Shown here: in pieces, positions 10,228 to 20,946 of the stretch
Numbering within the stretch: position 1 is the first letter of the stretch
How the letters are laid out: each line of letters begins with the position of its first letter
Source: Pelargonium nanum
Lineage: Eukaryota; Streptophyta; Magnoliopsida; Geraniales; Geraniaceae
Direction: 5' to 3'
NCBI GenBank assembly: GCA_036897485.1
Contig: JAYMTF010000013.1
Span: 1-64,000, forward strand
Length of the DNA stretch: 64,000 bases
Program-made: the position numbers and the translations under genes
The notes under the pieces: generated by a model
What the model saw: only the letters and a program-made list of their open reading frames with translations
Database searches by the model: none
What the model was told of the DNA's origin: nothing

Positions 10228-13151
10228 CTAATCAAACATTTCCCAATCCTGAGTTATTGTTGTCGAAGACTTTACTGGTGCAACTGGAGCTCTCAAGCTT
10301 CCGACTCCGGACTCAAACGTCTCCCATTTGGTGGACACCGACACTGCGCCAGCACCATTGCTAGAAGGGTTCGAGTTTCTCGCCTTGAGGTTGTCGAGAG
10401 TGTCCACGAGGCTCTGGATGCGGCGAACCTATGCAAGGAAAGCAATATCGTAATGTTACAATTGTCATTTCACTACATTTTATTAAAAAGTTGTAACATA
10501 TCAGTTGACATTTGTATTTGAATCGAAAATGTCAAGAAAGTCAAGTAAATACCGAACAATCTTTGAAGGGTTTATATCTTTATGCAACTTCTAAGTGTTC
10601 ATTAGAGTTATCGGTGTGGTAATTTCATGCAACTTTTTGAGATAAACTTTGATTGATCTTTATGTTCATATCATATAGATTATTGAGAAGCATTTTATGG
10701 TGGATTCAAGTTATTAAAAAAATTGAATAAATAATCGCGACAAATTGAAAAATAATACGGAAAAATAGTCTTGCGGATGCATCAAGAATCTTTACTAACC
10801 TCGATTCTCCTCTGAACTTTTGCTTCTCCATCGGCCTCAATAGAATCCAGCTTAAGCAGTTGCACCATTAGCAACTCCGACAACACAACAAACTCCTTGT
10901 CCACAACTTTTGTGCCACCCCGAACACTTGTCTCCAATGTAGCAACCTAGGAAGAAAGTTCATTTTACACAAAAAAGTTTTATATAGTTGGCGATTCGGG
11001 TTAGGTTGAAATGACCTAATGCAACCTGCAATGTAAATACGTAATCAAGTCTATTTTATGCGACTTGAACCGGCAAAACGTGGGTTGGATTTTGAGTGCC
11101 CGCAGGTCTAAGTAATTGCTAGCTCTGCCTCTGCCTAGAGCTAGCAACTTAAGACATTTTTACGGGTTCGGGCCACATAAAATGATCCCGATTACTTTTA
11201 GGGCCGGGTCGGGAAATCCAGCACTCACCCCTCGAGTTAGGCTTTTTCAGCCCAACCCGACCTGAAACCCGAATTACCAACTCTACTCTAGGGTGTCTGT
11301 AAAACTGCAACCACAAGAAATTAACAACAATTTCCTATACATATCTATACCTTGTCAGAGAGCTTATCAACCTCAGCACTAACATTAGCAACAGCTTCGT
11401 AGGCTTTTAATATGTTCTGATCTTTCTTCATCTCCTCAAGCTTCCTCTCTTTGCTCGCCGGGTCCTCTAAAAGAACAACCTTAGACATATCTTTCACACC
11501 CACCATATGTAAACACTCGTTATCCTCTTTTTCTTTTCCTCTAAACAACAACCTCTGATCCTTGGGCTCGAGACCGGTTTCTTGGGCAAGAACCCTTTTC
11601 AAATCCCCTTCCATATTCAACCAAATATAGCAATTGAGCCAAAAATTTACAATAATGTGTATGTGTTGCAGCTTATCACAGTCTCACCCACCACAACCAC
11701 AAACATCTACTGAGCCTAAGTCCAGGACACCAAATAATTTGAGTAAGCAAAACAACGAACAATCATAATATGATATATATGATTTAGCTTCAAAAAACAC
11801 TAACCCATTTCACACACTGCTATTATAATTACTATATCAATGGACTTAAGTGACGTGAACAGACAAAATTGACTCAAATCAAGACTATATTCAACAAATT
11901 GGCTTAAATGGTACTTCAAATCAACCACCATTCCGAAACCCACAAGTGGAAAAAAATTACCAAAAAAAAGGGTGCCACAGTACCAAACCAGAAAATGCAA
12001 GCTGATCAGATGATTGCTTACCAGAAGTGGATTGAGCAAGGAACAATCATGATATACTTTTGCTTTAAAAAGGAAACAAAAACTCATTTCACACACTACT
12101 ATCCACTACCTTTCAATTGCTATATCAATGGATTTAAGTAACATGAACTGACAAAGATGACTCAAATCAAGGCTATAATCACCATACTGGCTAAAATGGA
12201 ACAGACCCACTTGAAATCAACCACCATTACGAAACCCAAATGTGGGGAAAAAAATGGAAAACACAGTACCAAACCAGAGCACGAACATTAACTATAATCA
12301 AGACCCTGTGAGACCAAAAAACATGAGCAACCCAGATCAGAAAATGCAAGAAAAAAATGAACGATCATGATATATGATTTAGTTTGAGGACAACTAACCC
12401 ATTTGACACACTAATTTCAATGGAAATAACTGGCATGAAGGGATAAATTTGACTCAAATCAAGGCTATAATCACCAAATTGTCTTAAATGGCAAAGATCC
12501 ACTTGAAATCAACCACCACACCAAAACCAAAACACAGAAGTGGAAAAAAAAGTAACATGAAACCAAACCAGAGCAATCAAGACCCATTGAGACCAAAAAA
12601 CATGAGCAACTCAGAATCAGAACCAGAAAATGCAAGTTACTATATATGATTTAGCTTCCGAAAACACCGACCCATTTCACACACTACACTACTATCCAGT
12701 GCCTTTCAATTGTTATATCAATGCACTTAAAACATAAACTGACAAAATTGACTCAAATCAAGGCTAGAATCACCAAATTGGCTTAAAGGGCAAAGACCCA
12801 CTTGAAATAAACCACACCACTCCAAACTCCAGGAGTGAAAAAACAAAAAAACAAACAAACCAGAACATGAAAAACCAAAAAACACGAGCAACCCAGAATC
12901 AGAACCAGAAAATCCAACTCGATCAGATGATTTTGTTTACCAAAAGTGGATTGAGCAAGCACAGATACGTGGCGGCGAAACGAGCCGTGAGACACAACGA
13001 TCTTAATCAGAGGCCCAGAAGAAGATACATCATGATCAGCAACGTCTCTCTTCTGAACAAGCATGCCACCAGGTCTCAGCTCCCAGTCGATCACTCTTCT
13101 GAACCCATTATTGCTCTCTACATTTGCTGAATTTTTCGATCTTTTGATCAT
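10228..13151 (-). CDS. BAG4: BAG family co-chaperone, ubiquitin-like plus BAG domain (BAG4-like)
   Basis: A nucleotide-exchange co-chaperone: the BAG domain binds the Hsp70 ATPase domain and the ubiquitin-like domain links clients to degradation. Exons in gene order are 12941-13151, 11351-11607, 10800-10946 and 10228-10428; phases close to 271 residues, the size of Arabidopsis BAG4 (BAG1-3 are longer). The N-terminus has the plant hallmark WELRPGGMLVQKR. The ubiquitin-like fold spans about residues 48-120 (IKIVVSHG ... GLEPKDQRLLFRGKE ... GVKDMSKVVLLED). The BAG domain spans about 135-220 (VANVSAEVDKLSDKVATLE ... LLMVQLLKLDSIEADGEAKV ... VRRIQSLVDTLDNLKAR). The tail ends TQDWEMFD as in BAG4. 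Assignment to BAG4 rather than BAG1-3 rests on length and tail and is moderate. Intron 1 contains imperfect tandem repeats that include a copy of the exon 1 donor region. Confidence 0.92.
10985..11285. mobile_element. hAT-like MITE in BAG intron 2
   Basis: It starts 'tagttggcgattcggg' and ends 'cccgaattaccaactcta', so the termini are inverted copies. The interior is rich in GGGTCGGGC/GGCCCAAC runs. It is related to the better preserved element at 56262-56557. The target-site duplication is no longer clear. Confidence 0.55.
11755..12960. repeat. About four imperfect tandem units of 270-310 bp in BAG intron 1 and exon 1 edge
   Basis: Landmark words recur in order: 'acccatttcacacact' at about 11806, 12085, 12397 and 12670; 'tcaatgg' plus 'gactcaaatcaaggctata'; then 'accaaaccaga' and 'agaaaatgcaag'. 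The last unit runs into the true exon 1. The first unit (to about 12040) also carries a copy of the exon edge, including 'agaagtggattgagcaagg', with a decoy donor whose exon-side base is 12022. Confidence 0.8.
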
Positions 13152-13583
13152 AGTAGTACCAAAAAAAATGGGTTTAAGAGAAAAAGAAGGTGGAGAGGTT
13201 GGTTGGATTGAGAGAGGTGTGATGGGTTGAGGATTGAGTAAGCAAACAAAAGGTGATTGGGACAGAGACGTCTCAACAGACCGTGAAAGCTATAGCGGTT
13301 GGGCGGTTTCAAGCTTCAATTTTTAGACTACTTGTGAGTTGTGATGAGAGCAATGTATCGGTAAATTCGGGATAAGAGATTGAAATTGAACTGGTTTGTT
13401 GACCCAGTTATCAATCTCATTAATATAATTTAACTATTTGATTATTTTTATTACTATTGACAATTTGAGCCATAATTTGTAAATAAATTAAGGTATTAGT
13501 CCCTTAATTATTTTTTTCCTACGAAGATTGTAAATATATATTTTGTGCCATATTGATCCCAATTACACACTATATATGGTGAC

Positions 13584-13736
13584 TTTTTTTTTATAAAAAA
13601 AGTTGGGCTACACAACAGGTGGTAGCTCTCCCATTTTAACCCAAACCCCACCCCACCCGACGCAATGAGATTTTAACTCACGACCTCCTACGTGAAGATG
13701 TGTGTCTTGACCATTACGCCACCCCCCTTGGTGGCG
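13584..13736 (-). mobile_element. tRNA-derived SINE (Au-like, T-tailed)
   Basis: Read on the - strand it begins with a perfect Pol III A box (TGGCGTAATGG), then a weaker B box (GAGTTAAAATCTC), and ends in a run of T. It is flanked by matching short repeats: 'tatatggtgac' at 13573-13583 and 'tatatagtgac' at 13737-13747, a plausible target-site duplication. It does not fold as a functional tRNA. Confidence 0.75.
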
Positions 13737-14970
13737 TATATAGTGACCATTTTAGAACAAATCAAAAACTAAAATGATCTTTTAATAAACAAAAATGGAT
13801 TCTAATGAAATTAAACTAATTTTGCACAAAATAGATATTACATAGACTATTTTAAAATATAATTCTAAATTAAGTCATTGACTCCAAATTCAATTTCTTT
13901 ATTTTTGTTGGGGTGACTTTTGTTTTTTGTTGTTGCTTGTTGGTATAATGTAAAGCACATGAATCTGATTTTTAAACCTACCAATCTCCATTAAGGTCTT
14001 GACCATAAAAGAAATGTAATTATGGGCAATTTTCAACTCTTTACCTTGTTTGGTTTGCAATAATATAGACATTATTCCCAACTATGTGGGTCTTAGTTGG
14101 AGAGTCTTATTCTTCAATCCTCCAAATTTACATAATGTATAATGCTAGTAATATAATTGAATTTTGATGGCTTTGGCAATTTGGGTGAGGACCCACCACT
14201 GATACAAACATTACATAAATTTTAACCGGTAGCATTTGTATAATTAACTTAATCAATATACTTAATTGTGTCGTGTACGTGTTAATTTCACTTGATCAGC
14301 TCATTTTATTTAATTGAAAAGATTGTGGAATTCATACAATAAATCACTCATATAAGAATAGAATTATAAATGTTGAGACATACAGAAAAAAGTGGAAGCT
14401 ACATAGCGCATGCAGACATCTTATTTGTCAAATACATGTAACTATGTAAGACACGTGACATGTTATGATTGGTTGGATGTGAATAGTACCCATATTATTT
14501 AGGCAACTTCGGTTTCTGCCGGGTGAGGTAGTGGGTACATTCTTGAGTTAGAAGTTTACGGTCAAAATTCATTTTCATTGTACATGCATTTGACGTGCAC
14601 CAAGTAGTACAAACATAAATCATTTTCCAAACAAATTGTCTCTATAATGTGTCGCATATACTAGGTCATGCCATGTCAATCACAACTAGAGATGTCATCA
14701 CGACAAGGGATTAATAAGTTTAGGTTCACACATTTTGTAATTGTGTTGTGTTCGTGTTGAGTTTTTGAAATACGCACCCAAGATTAATTAATTAATAGCA
14801 TAACACACCTACTTAAGGTTATAACATATTAGAACTCCAATTTATAGTTTAAAAATGCATGAAAATTCAGTATTTGTTTAATTTCAAACGGGTATTGTTT
14901 GTTTTAAAAAATAACGTTCAATGCGGAAACCCCTCCATTTCTTGCTCCCCAAGCAATCGATCTTCGCACA

Positions 14971-14980
14971 TATATATAAA
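14971..14980 (+). promoter_or_regulatory. TATA box of the DUF2828-type gene
   Basis: The sequence tatatataaa lies 55 bases upstream of the ATG at 15036, a normal plant distance for a short leader. No intron or upstream ATG intervenes. Confidence 0.6.
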
Positions 14981-15035
14981 CTGCTTCTTCAAATGATATC
15001 TCACAGAGCCACTGTGCTCTCAAAAACCTTCGACA

Positions 15036-17294
15036 ATGGCTTCTTCTGAACATTTCCGACTGGTCGGACCTCCCATTATCTCCCATCTCCGATCCTCCAC
15101 CACCACCGTCTCCGCCGCTGGCAGAGACATTATTGGCAGCAATTCCAGCGATTCCGACTCCGAGACTCTCCAATGGAGGCACCTCTTCAAGCCTCTTTTA
15201 GGTTTCACCGAAAATCGCTCTCTCACCTACGTCGCCACCGGCAATCCCTGCCTGGACTTCTTCTTCCACGTCGTGCCAAGCACGCCCTCTCGTTCCTTGA
15301 TCCATCGTCTAGATCTGGCTTGGCGATTCCATCCAATCACTGCGCTGAAGCTGATCTGCAACCTCAGAGGAGTTCGAGGTACCGGAAAATCGGACAAGCA
15401 GAGCTTCTACACCGCCGCGCTGTGGCTCCACGATTTCCACCCCCAAACCCTAGCTCGAAACGTTAGGGTTTTTGCGGAGTTCGGTTACTTCAAGGACGTG
15501 CTCGAGATTCTCTATCGCCTTCTCGAGGGCGAGCAGGTGCGAGAGTATGAGAGATCAGATCGGGTGCAGAGGAGAAAGAGTAAGAAAATTTCGCGGAGAA
15601 ATCAACGCGCCGCCGCACGCGCGCTTGTTCGATACGCGCCGTCGGAGAAGAGAGGTTCTGCCGAATATTTATCAGATCTGACGGTTGCGCAGGAGAATGC
15701 GAGGTCGATGAGGAGGGAGAGAGACATCGCCAAGGCCGAAATGGCCTACGAGAGGTATAATCATGATCCTTATTTTCGGTTCTTGCATGATTCAATTTCT
15801 AAAATGTTTGAGAAGCTTTTGTTAGCGGATATGAAATTCTTGAATTCTGGAGAGCTTAATAAGATCAGTTTAGCCTCAAAATGGTGTCCCTCGATCGATT
15901 CATCTTACGATAAATCCACATTGATATGTGAAAGCATTGCGAAAAGGGTCTTTCCTCGCAAGTCCTTCCCTGAATATCAGGGCATTGAGGAGAGACACTA
16001 TGCTTATAAGGTTAGAGTTAGGCTGAGAAAAGAGGTTCTCGTGCCTCTCCGTAAAGCTCTAGAGTTGCCGGAGCTTTACATGACTCAAAATCAATGGCAT
16101 TTGCTTCCCTACAACAGGGTTCCCTCAGTGGCCATGAAGAAGTATAAGAACCAGTTCTTGAGTCATGACTATGAGAGATTCAGAAGCTATCTTGACAGTG
16201 TTAAGCGTGGCGAGTCAAAAATTGCAGCAGGAGCGTTGCTTCCTCACGAGATCATTGCCTCGTTGACAGATCCCGATGGAGGGAAAGTCGCAGAACTTCA
16301 ATGGGAAGCAATGGTAAATGATCTTAAAAAGAAGGGTAAGCTGAACAGTTGCATTGCTGTGTGTGATGTTTCAGGAAGCATGACGGGGGAGCCAATGGAG
16401 GTTTGCGTCGCCCTTGGCTTGTTAATTTCCGAACTCAGCGAAGATCCATGGAAAGGTAAGGTGATAACTTTCAGTTCAAGCCCTCAACTTCACACAATTC
16501 AAGGAGATAGTCTGTTTTCCAAGACTGAGTTTGTGAGACAAATGGATTGGGGGAGTCATACAGACTTCCACGCCGTGTTTGATAGGATTTTAAAAGTCGC
16601 GGTTGCTGGGAAGCTGAGTGAAGATGAGATGATTAAGAAAGTGTTTGTTTTTAGTGATATGGAATTCGATAGATCAATTGGGCATCACCATTTTTATCAC
16701 CGCTATTGTTTTGATACGAGTTCTGATTCTGATTCAGAATCAGATAGCTATTCACAGTACTATGTTGATCCTGATATGTGGAGTGTTGATCAATGCGATG
16801 ACTTTAGAAAATTTGAGGCTAACTGGAGTAAGGAAATCAGGGAAGGATGGGGACACTGGGGATCGGACTTTAGAGTGATGCCAAGGAAGTGTGATTTGAG
16901 GAAATTCGAGGCGAAATGGAGTGATGTTTACAAGATCGAAGAAATAGCCCCTTTTGACATTGAGGAATATCATAAGAGAGAATTCGAGAGGAAACAAAAA
17001 TCGAAGGCTAGAAGGATCAAAAGGATCCGGGAAATGTGGGGAACAGATTATAGAATTCTACGAGAGAAGTTCCAAGAGAATGGATATAAAGTGCCACAGA
17101 TTGTGTTTTGGAACCTTAGGCACTCCAAGTCCATACCAGTGGACTGCAATGAGAGTGGAGTGGCACTTGTTAGCGGGTTTTCGAAGAATATGGTTAAGTT
17201 GTTTTTGAACAATGGAGGAATCATAAACCCTGAAGCTGTGATGGAGCTAGCTATCACTGGTGATTTGTATGAGCAACTGGTTGTGTATGATTGA
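15036..17294 (+). CDS. DUF2828-type protein with vWA-like domain, function unknown
   Basis: A 752-residue intronless reading frame. It matches the plant and amoeba/mimivirus DUF2828 family (mimivirus L728-like), whose function is unknown. The N-terminal half is basic and helical. A Ser/Asp-rich linker follows residue 30 (GSNSSDSDSETLQW). At about residues 440-447 lies CDVSGSM, a DxSxS metal-ion-dependent adhesion motif typical of von Willebrand A folds, followed by VITFSSSPQLHTIQG and VFVFSDMEFD in the order expected for vWA strands. This layout recalls TROVE/Ro60-type proteins, which is only an analogy. An acidic Ser/Asp stretch near residues 560-570 (SSDSDSESDSYS) precedes two similar segments, DDFRKFEANWSKE and CDLRKFEAKWSDV, that look like a short internal duplication. 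The reading frame is intact and has its own TATA box. GC content at the 5' end is higher than in the flanks. Confidence 0.9.
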   Translation: MASSEHFRLVGPPIISHLRSSTTTVSAAGRDIIGSNSSDSDSETLQWRHLFKPLLGFTENRSLTYVATGNPCLDFFFHVVPSTPSRSLIHRLDLAWRFHPITALKLICNLRGVRGTGKSDKQSFYTAALWLHDFHPQTLARNVRVFAEFGYFKDVLEILYRLLEGEQVREYERSDRVQRRKSKKISRRNQRAAARALVRYAPSEKRGSAEYLSDLTVAQENARSMRRERDIAKAEMAYERYNHDPYFRFLHDSISKMFEKLLLADMKFLNSGELNKISLASKWCPSIDSSYDKSTLICESIAKRVFPRKSFPEYQGIEERHYAYKVRVRLRKEVLVPLRKALELPELYMTQNQWHLLPYNRVPSVAMKKYKNQFLSHDYERFRSYLDSVKRGESKIAAGALLPHEIIASLTDPDGGKVAELQWEAMVNDLKKKGKLNSCIAVCDVSGSMTGEPMEVCVALGLLISELSEDPWKGKVITFSSSPQLHTIQGDSLFSKTEFVRQMDWGSHTDFHAVFDRILKVAVAGKLSEDEMIKKVFVFSDMEFDRSIGHHHFYHRYCFDTSSDSDSESDSYSQYYVDPDMWSVDQCDDFRKFEANWSKEIREGWGHWGSDFRVMPRKCDLRKFEAKWSDVYKIEEIAPFDIEEYHKREFERKQKSKARRIKRIREMWGTDYRILREKFQENGYKVPQIVFWNLRHSKSIPVDCNESGVALVSGFSKNMVKLFLNNGGIINPEAVMELAITGDLYEQLVVYD

Positions 17295-19058
17295 TTTGCT
17301 GTGGTTATTTGTGTTTGCTACTTGCTAGGTTTTGAGATCTTAATAATATATAGTCAATAATGTTGGTTCTATTGTTTCTTTTTATATTTTGTGCTTCATG
17401 ATGGGTTCTGTTTTTGATTCTGTGGTGTACAGATTGTTCCAAAGAGTTGATGCTGATTTGTGTTGAGTTGCCAGAGAAATTGCTTTGGAAGGTATGTTGA
17501 ATATAAATTTTAACACTTTGTGCTTCAAAACTATTGATCCTACAGTTTCTATTGTTTTGCAGGTTGTGTTTTTGTAATCTTTATAGCTTCCTTCATGTGG
17601 GTTATATATTTTGCTTTCTAAAGAGTTGATGGGCTCGAGTTGACAATTCGGATATAAAGTTAGGGTATCAAAATTCAAAAGACCTATCCGCATTTTTGCA
17701 AGCTCGGGTAGTATAAATTATGTAGCTGATCAATTTTTGAGTCGGATCTAGTTTGTTTTGAAGAAATTGTGAATTGGGTTGGACAAATATATACAAACTT
17801 AAATTAAACATTTTTAATTTGAAATCGACCCAAATTTTAAATTGGAAGAGGTTTTTTTTAGGAGCTGACTAATGAAACAATTATGTGAATTGATATGACA
17901 ATTTAAATGTAAGACAGCCACATAGGACTCTTTGTGGACACATGACGGCCGAGCCCCATGTTAGCTTATTCACAAGAACCTAAACGCCTCAAAAACGACG
18001 GAGTGACACATGGTGCTTGCACGCCACGTCATTACTCTATTATAGAAAGAAGACTCAACTCACCAGTTCGAGTCATCTCCACCTCCAACGAAGTCTTCTC
18101 CCCCTCTAATGAAACTTTCGTTCAAGACCCTACTCATCAGACATTTGTCGCGACAAGCCCAAGCTATTATGGAAAGTTTTTCTTCACGACCAACTCGTCT
18201 TGTCATGACGTAACACGTCGATTCCCCTCTTCCACGTTGTTCGGCTGATACATTGCTCGTCGAGTCACATCCAATGCCCCAAAAGAATCCACAACACTTA
18301 TAAGCATCAACACTAGACTCCCAACTCAACCAATTCCATGTTTGACCACCACTACGATATCTCGCTTTACTTGGACACTAAGACGTTACCTAAGGATGTA
18401 GAGCCTGTTAAGGACTTTGTTCCTCACTGTCATGTTTGAAAGGCAAGTGGGAGCTCCAAAGCTCATCTGAAGCTTGTATTTTGCGTCACTACAAGCTTAG
18501 AACTCAAACACCCAAAAAATAGACCTCACATCACGTGGCAGGAATGGTTGTAAGTACATATATATGTACAAAAAACCTTCCTTGGTAAGAAAAAAATCTA
18601 ACATTTTACAAAAGATTTTCTCTCTTTAGAAACACCGTCTAAAGTCCTCCTTACTAGATTCAACTAATGAGATTCTTACTTTCACTTCCGAGGAGTTTTA
18701 TCGAGTATACACTAGAGTCTCCATTAACGGTTTTATACCCTTGCACAGCCTCCATAAACCACTAAGTAAGGATCTAAGCCTCCGGCTCCATCACTGAAAT
18801 TTCAGACCTAACACATTTCCAAGACAACTAGTATAATATGTTGACAAGACGACAAAGATATTCTATCGTGCTCATTTGACCGAGTAAAAAAAGTCGCATC
18901 ACCATTACAAGTTGTGTGGTTTATCATACACAAACACAACACGGTTACGAGTAAAATATGTTTAAACCGAGCTGTGTCGCCTGTCGGGTTATGTGTCACA
19001 TCTCAAGATGTATATGTTTCATAGTTAAATAATAATAAGTATAGAAAACAAATATAAA
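17295..19058. other. Intergenic, DUF2828 gene to tRNA
   Basis: I see no protein gene. The AT-rich first part probably holds the DUF2828 3' UTR. Bases of about 17940-18800 are less AT-rich and non-coding and could be a decayed transposon fossil, but no ends or family can be supported. Bases 18780-19010 hold a fragment with 'acacaaacacaacacgg' of the repeat family also seen at 19.5 and 42.4 kb. Confidence 0.4.
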
Positions 19059-19132
19059 AGTCCCGTAGCTCAGTTGGTTAGAGCGTTGGTCTTATGAGCC
19101 GAAGGTCGCGGGTTCGAGCCCCGCCGGGACTA
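19059..19132 (+). tRNA. tRNA with anticodon TAT (isoleucine UAU by position)
   Basis: The 74-base sequence folds as a full cloverleaf. The acceptor stem AGTCCCG/CGGGACT is perfect. The D arm is GCTC/GAGC, the anticodon stem TTGGT/GCCGA contains G-T pairs, and the T arm GCGGG-TTCGAGC-CCCGC is perfect. The anticodon loop CTTATGA puts TAT at 19093-19095. The A box (TAGCTCAGTTGG) and B box (GGTTCGAGCCC) are intact, a CAA motif lies just upstream and a T run follows, so it is probably expressed. The base 3' of the anticodon is G, unusual for a tRNA reading an A-starting codon, so the isoacceptor call is less sure than the tRNA call. Confidence 0.85.
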
Positions 19133-20946
19133 TTTTTTATTTTTTGTCATATCCATGGGCCCAGCTATTGTAGCCCATTCTAATTTCTTATATTTTTAAT
19201 TTTGTCTCATCCATGAGCCCAGCTACTGAGGCCCATAGTAAATGGGCCAAAATGCAGTTGACTAGCTCAAAAGAAATAGGGTCATGTATACCCTTGCAAT
19301 TTTCACTAGGAAGTTGGTAGCTAAGGCTCATGGTTGACTTCACCAAATCTATATTTTGTATTGATATTGCAAACTTATGTCCTTTATCTGCCATGTCCAT
19401 GGTGTTGGTTGGGGGAGGAGACTACAACTAAACAATAACTCAGAAGTGAATGCTCTTACTTCCATTTTAAGAAAAATTAAGAATTTCTTTATAGGTAGTT
19501 TAGTATAGAGTTGGCCAATTGTGTTATAAAACACACGAACATGACACAAAATTAACGTATTTGAGCTCACATGATTTGTAATAATGTGGTGTTCGTGTTG
19601 GAGAACCCAACAAGTTTAGTAATTGTGTCGTGTTTATGTTGGACCTCCAAAACATGCACACACGAATAATTTATCGTGTTGTGATGTACACGACACGTCC
19701 AGTTAAGAGTATAATTGTAAATATTGTGCATAATGTGTTGAGTTGCAATTCGTGTCAATCGTATCGTGTTTTACCATGGATCACTATTACTAAATGTGTC
19801 AGGCTCTTGCTGTACACAAATAACTTTTAGTACAACACACACTCATGAATTGTCACCTCTAGTGTGGTGTACTTAGTCGTGCATCCTTGTGATAATATGT
19901 TATAACAAGTTCAAGAGATATTAACTAACTAGTGAAATATATAATTTATTATAAGGATGTTTTTAACAAGTCATTCAATTTGACACACAAATTGTATAAA
20001 TTTGTTCTATTCAATCTAATACGAAAATAGATCGAATCTGTCTTACGCAGTTTAGATCCGCTTTGAGTGTCCACGTGATCTAAACTAAATAGTCACTATA
20101 TTATGTGAAATGGAACTATTGACCATTGACTATAGGTGATGATGGTGGGTCTCTCTCACTTGGTTTGGCTTGTTCTGTTCTTGCGTAATGTAACTATCCA
20201 TGCAATAAATGTCTCTGACTCTCAGTACCATAGAACAGGAGACAACCAGACACACCCATGCCCATCTGCATTCATTTCATCATCATCTCAAGCACATTTT
20301 GGTATTTTTAAATAAACATTTACTGACCAAAAATAAAGTTGGTCAATTTGCATCTCAATGTGTGACCACTTAAACCTCTTCTTATATTTCATCATATTCC
20401 AATTGTATAGTCACAGAGCAAATCAGACAAATTCATACATTGTACATATAAATTTTCCTTGCGACTCAAACTTGAGCTAAACATTTTCAATTCGGACATG
20501 AATAAAAGGTTCGAACCAAAACCAAAATTATATTATAGAAAAATGTAAACTTCATTTGGGTGGAACAAATAAGCACAAACTCACATTTCACATAAATTCT
20601 ATAATCCGCATCAGAAAATGACAACTCAAATTTTAGATCATATTCTCTCGAGTATGGATTGATACGGAGTAAACCATACCTAACTCGATAAATGTGTTTG
20701 TCTAACCAACAAAATCTAAAAAGATGCAAGTCGAGTATTAGTTGCTCACAAGTTTCCTTTCAAAATTGTCAACTCTACGTGCACGTCTTGTAACTTAAAT
20801 TTGAGTTAAACACCCTCAAATTTAAGTTACACCCAAAAGCTGAATTTACCGAAGACACATAAAATCACTTCACTTCTGAAAATTTAATATACAGAATAAA
20901 TTAACATTTAAGAGAATTCAACCAAGAACCAGAGACCAAATTGGCA
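19133..20946. other. Intergenic, tRNA to ATL63
   Basis: No gene is seen. A hAT-like repeat occupies about 19506-19861. Short inverted words 'aaatttgagttaaacacc' and 'caaatttaagttacaccc' lie near 20800-20835. The end of the stretch holds the 3' UTR of the - strand ATL63-like gene. Confidence 0.5.
19506..19861. mobile_element. hAT-like MITE (tagagttggc ends)
   Basis: It starts 'tagagttggccaattgtg' and ends 'gaattgtcacctcta', imperfect inverted termini. The interior has many 'gtgttcgtgttgg' and 'acacgacac' words shared with 42309-42749 and the fragment at 14700. No open frame is visible. Confidence 0.5.

Larger units (their letters stand above)
13152..15035. other. Intergenic, BAG to DUF2828 gene (divergent promoters)
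   Basis: The two genes diverge from this 1.9 kb stretch. The BAG leader and promoter lie near 13152-13340. A tRNA-derived SINE occupies 13584-13736. Bases of about 14690-14780 hold a fragment of the 'gtgttgtgttcgtgttg' repeat also seen at 19.5 and 42.4 kb. A TATA box (tatatataaa, 14971-14980) precedes the DUF2828 ATG by about 55 bases. I see no other gene. Confidence 0.55.

Noticed and set aside
17940-18800. Possible old retroelement-like segment
   Set aside because: Composition differs from the flanks, but I could not find paired ends, a primer-binding site or any coding domain, so I left it as undefined intergenic DNA.
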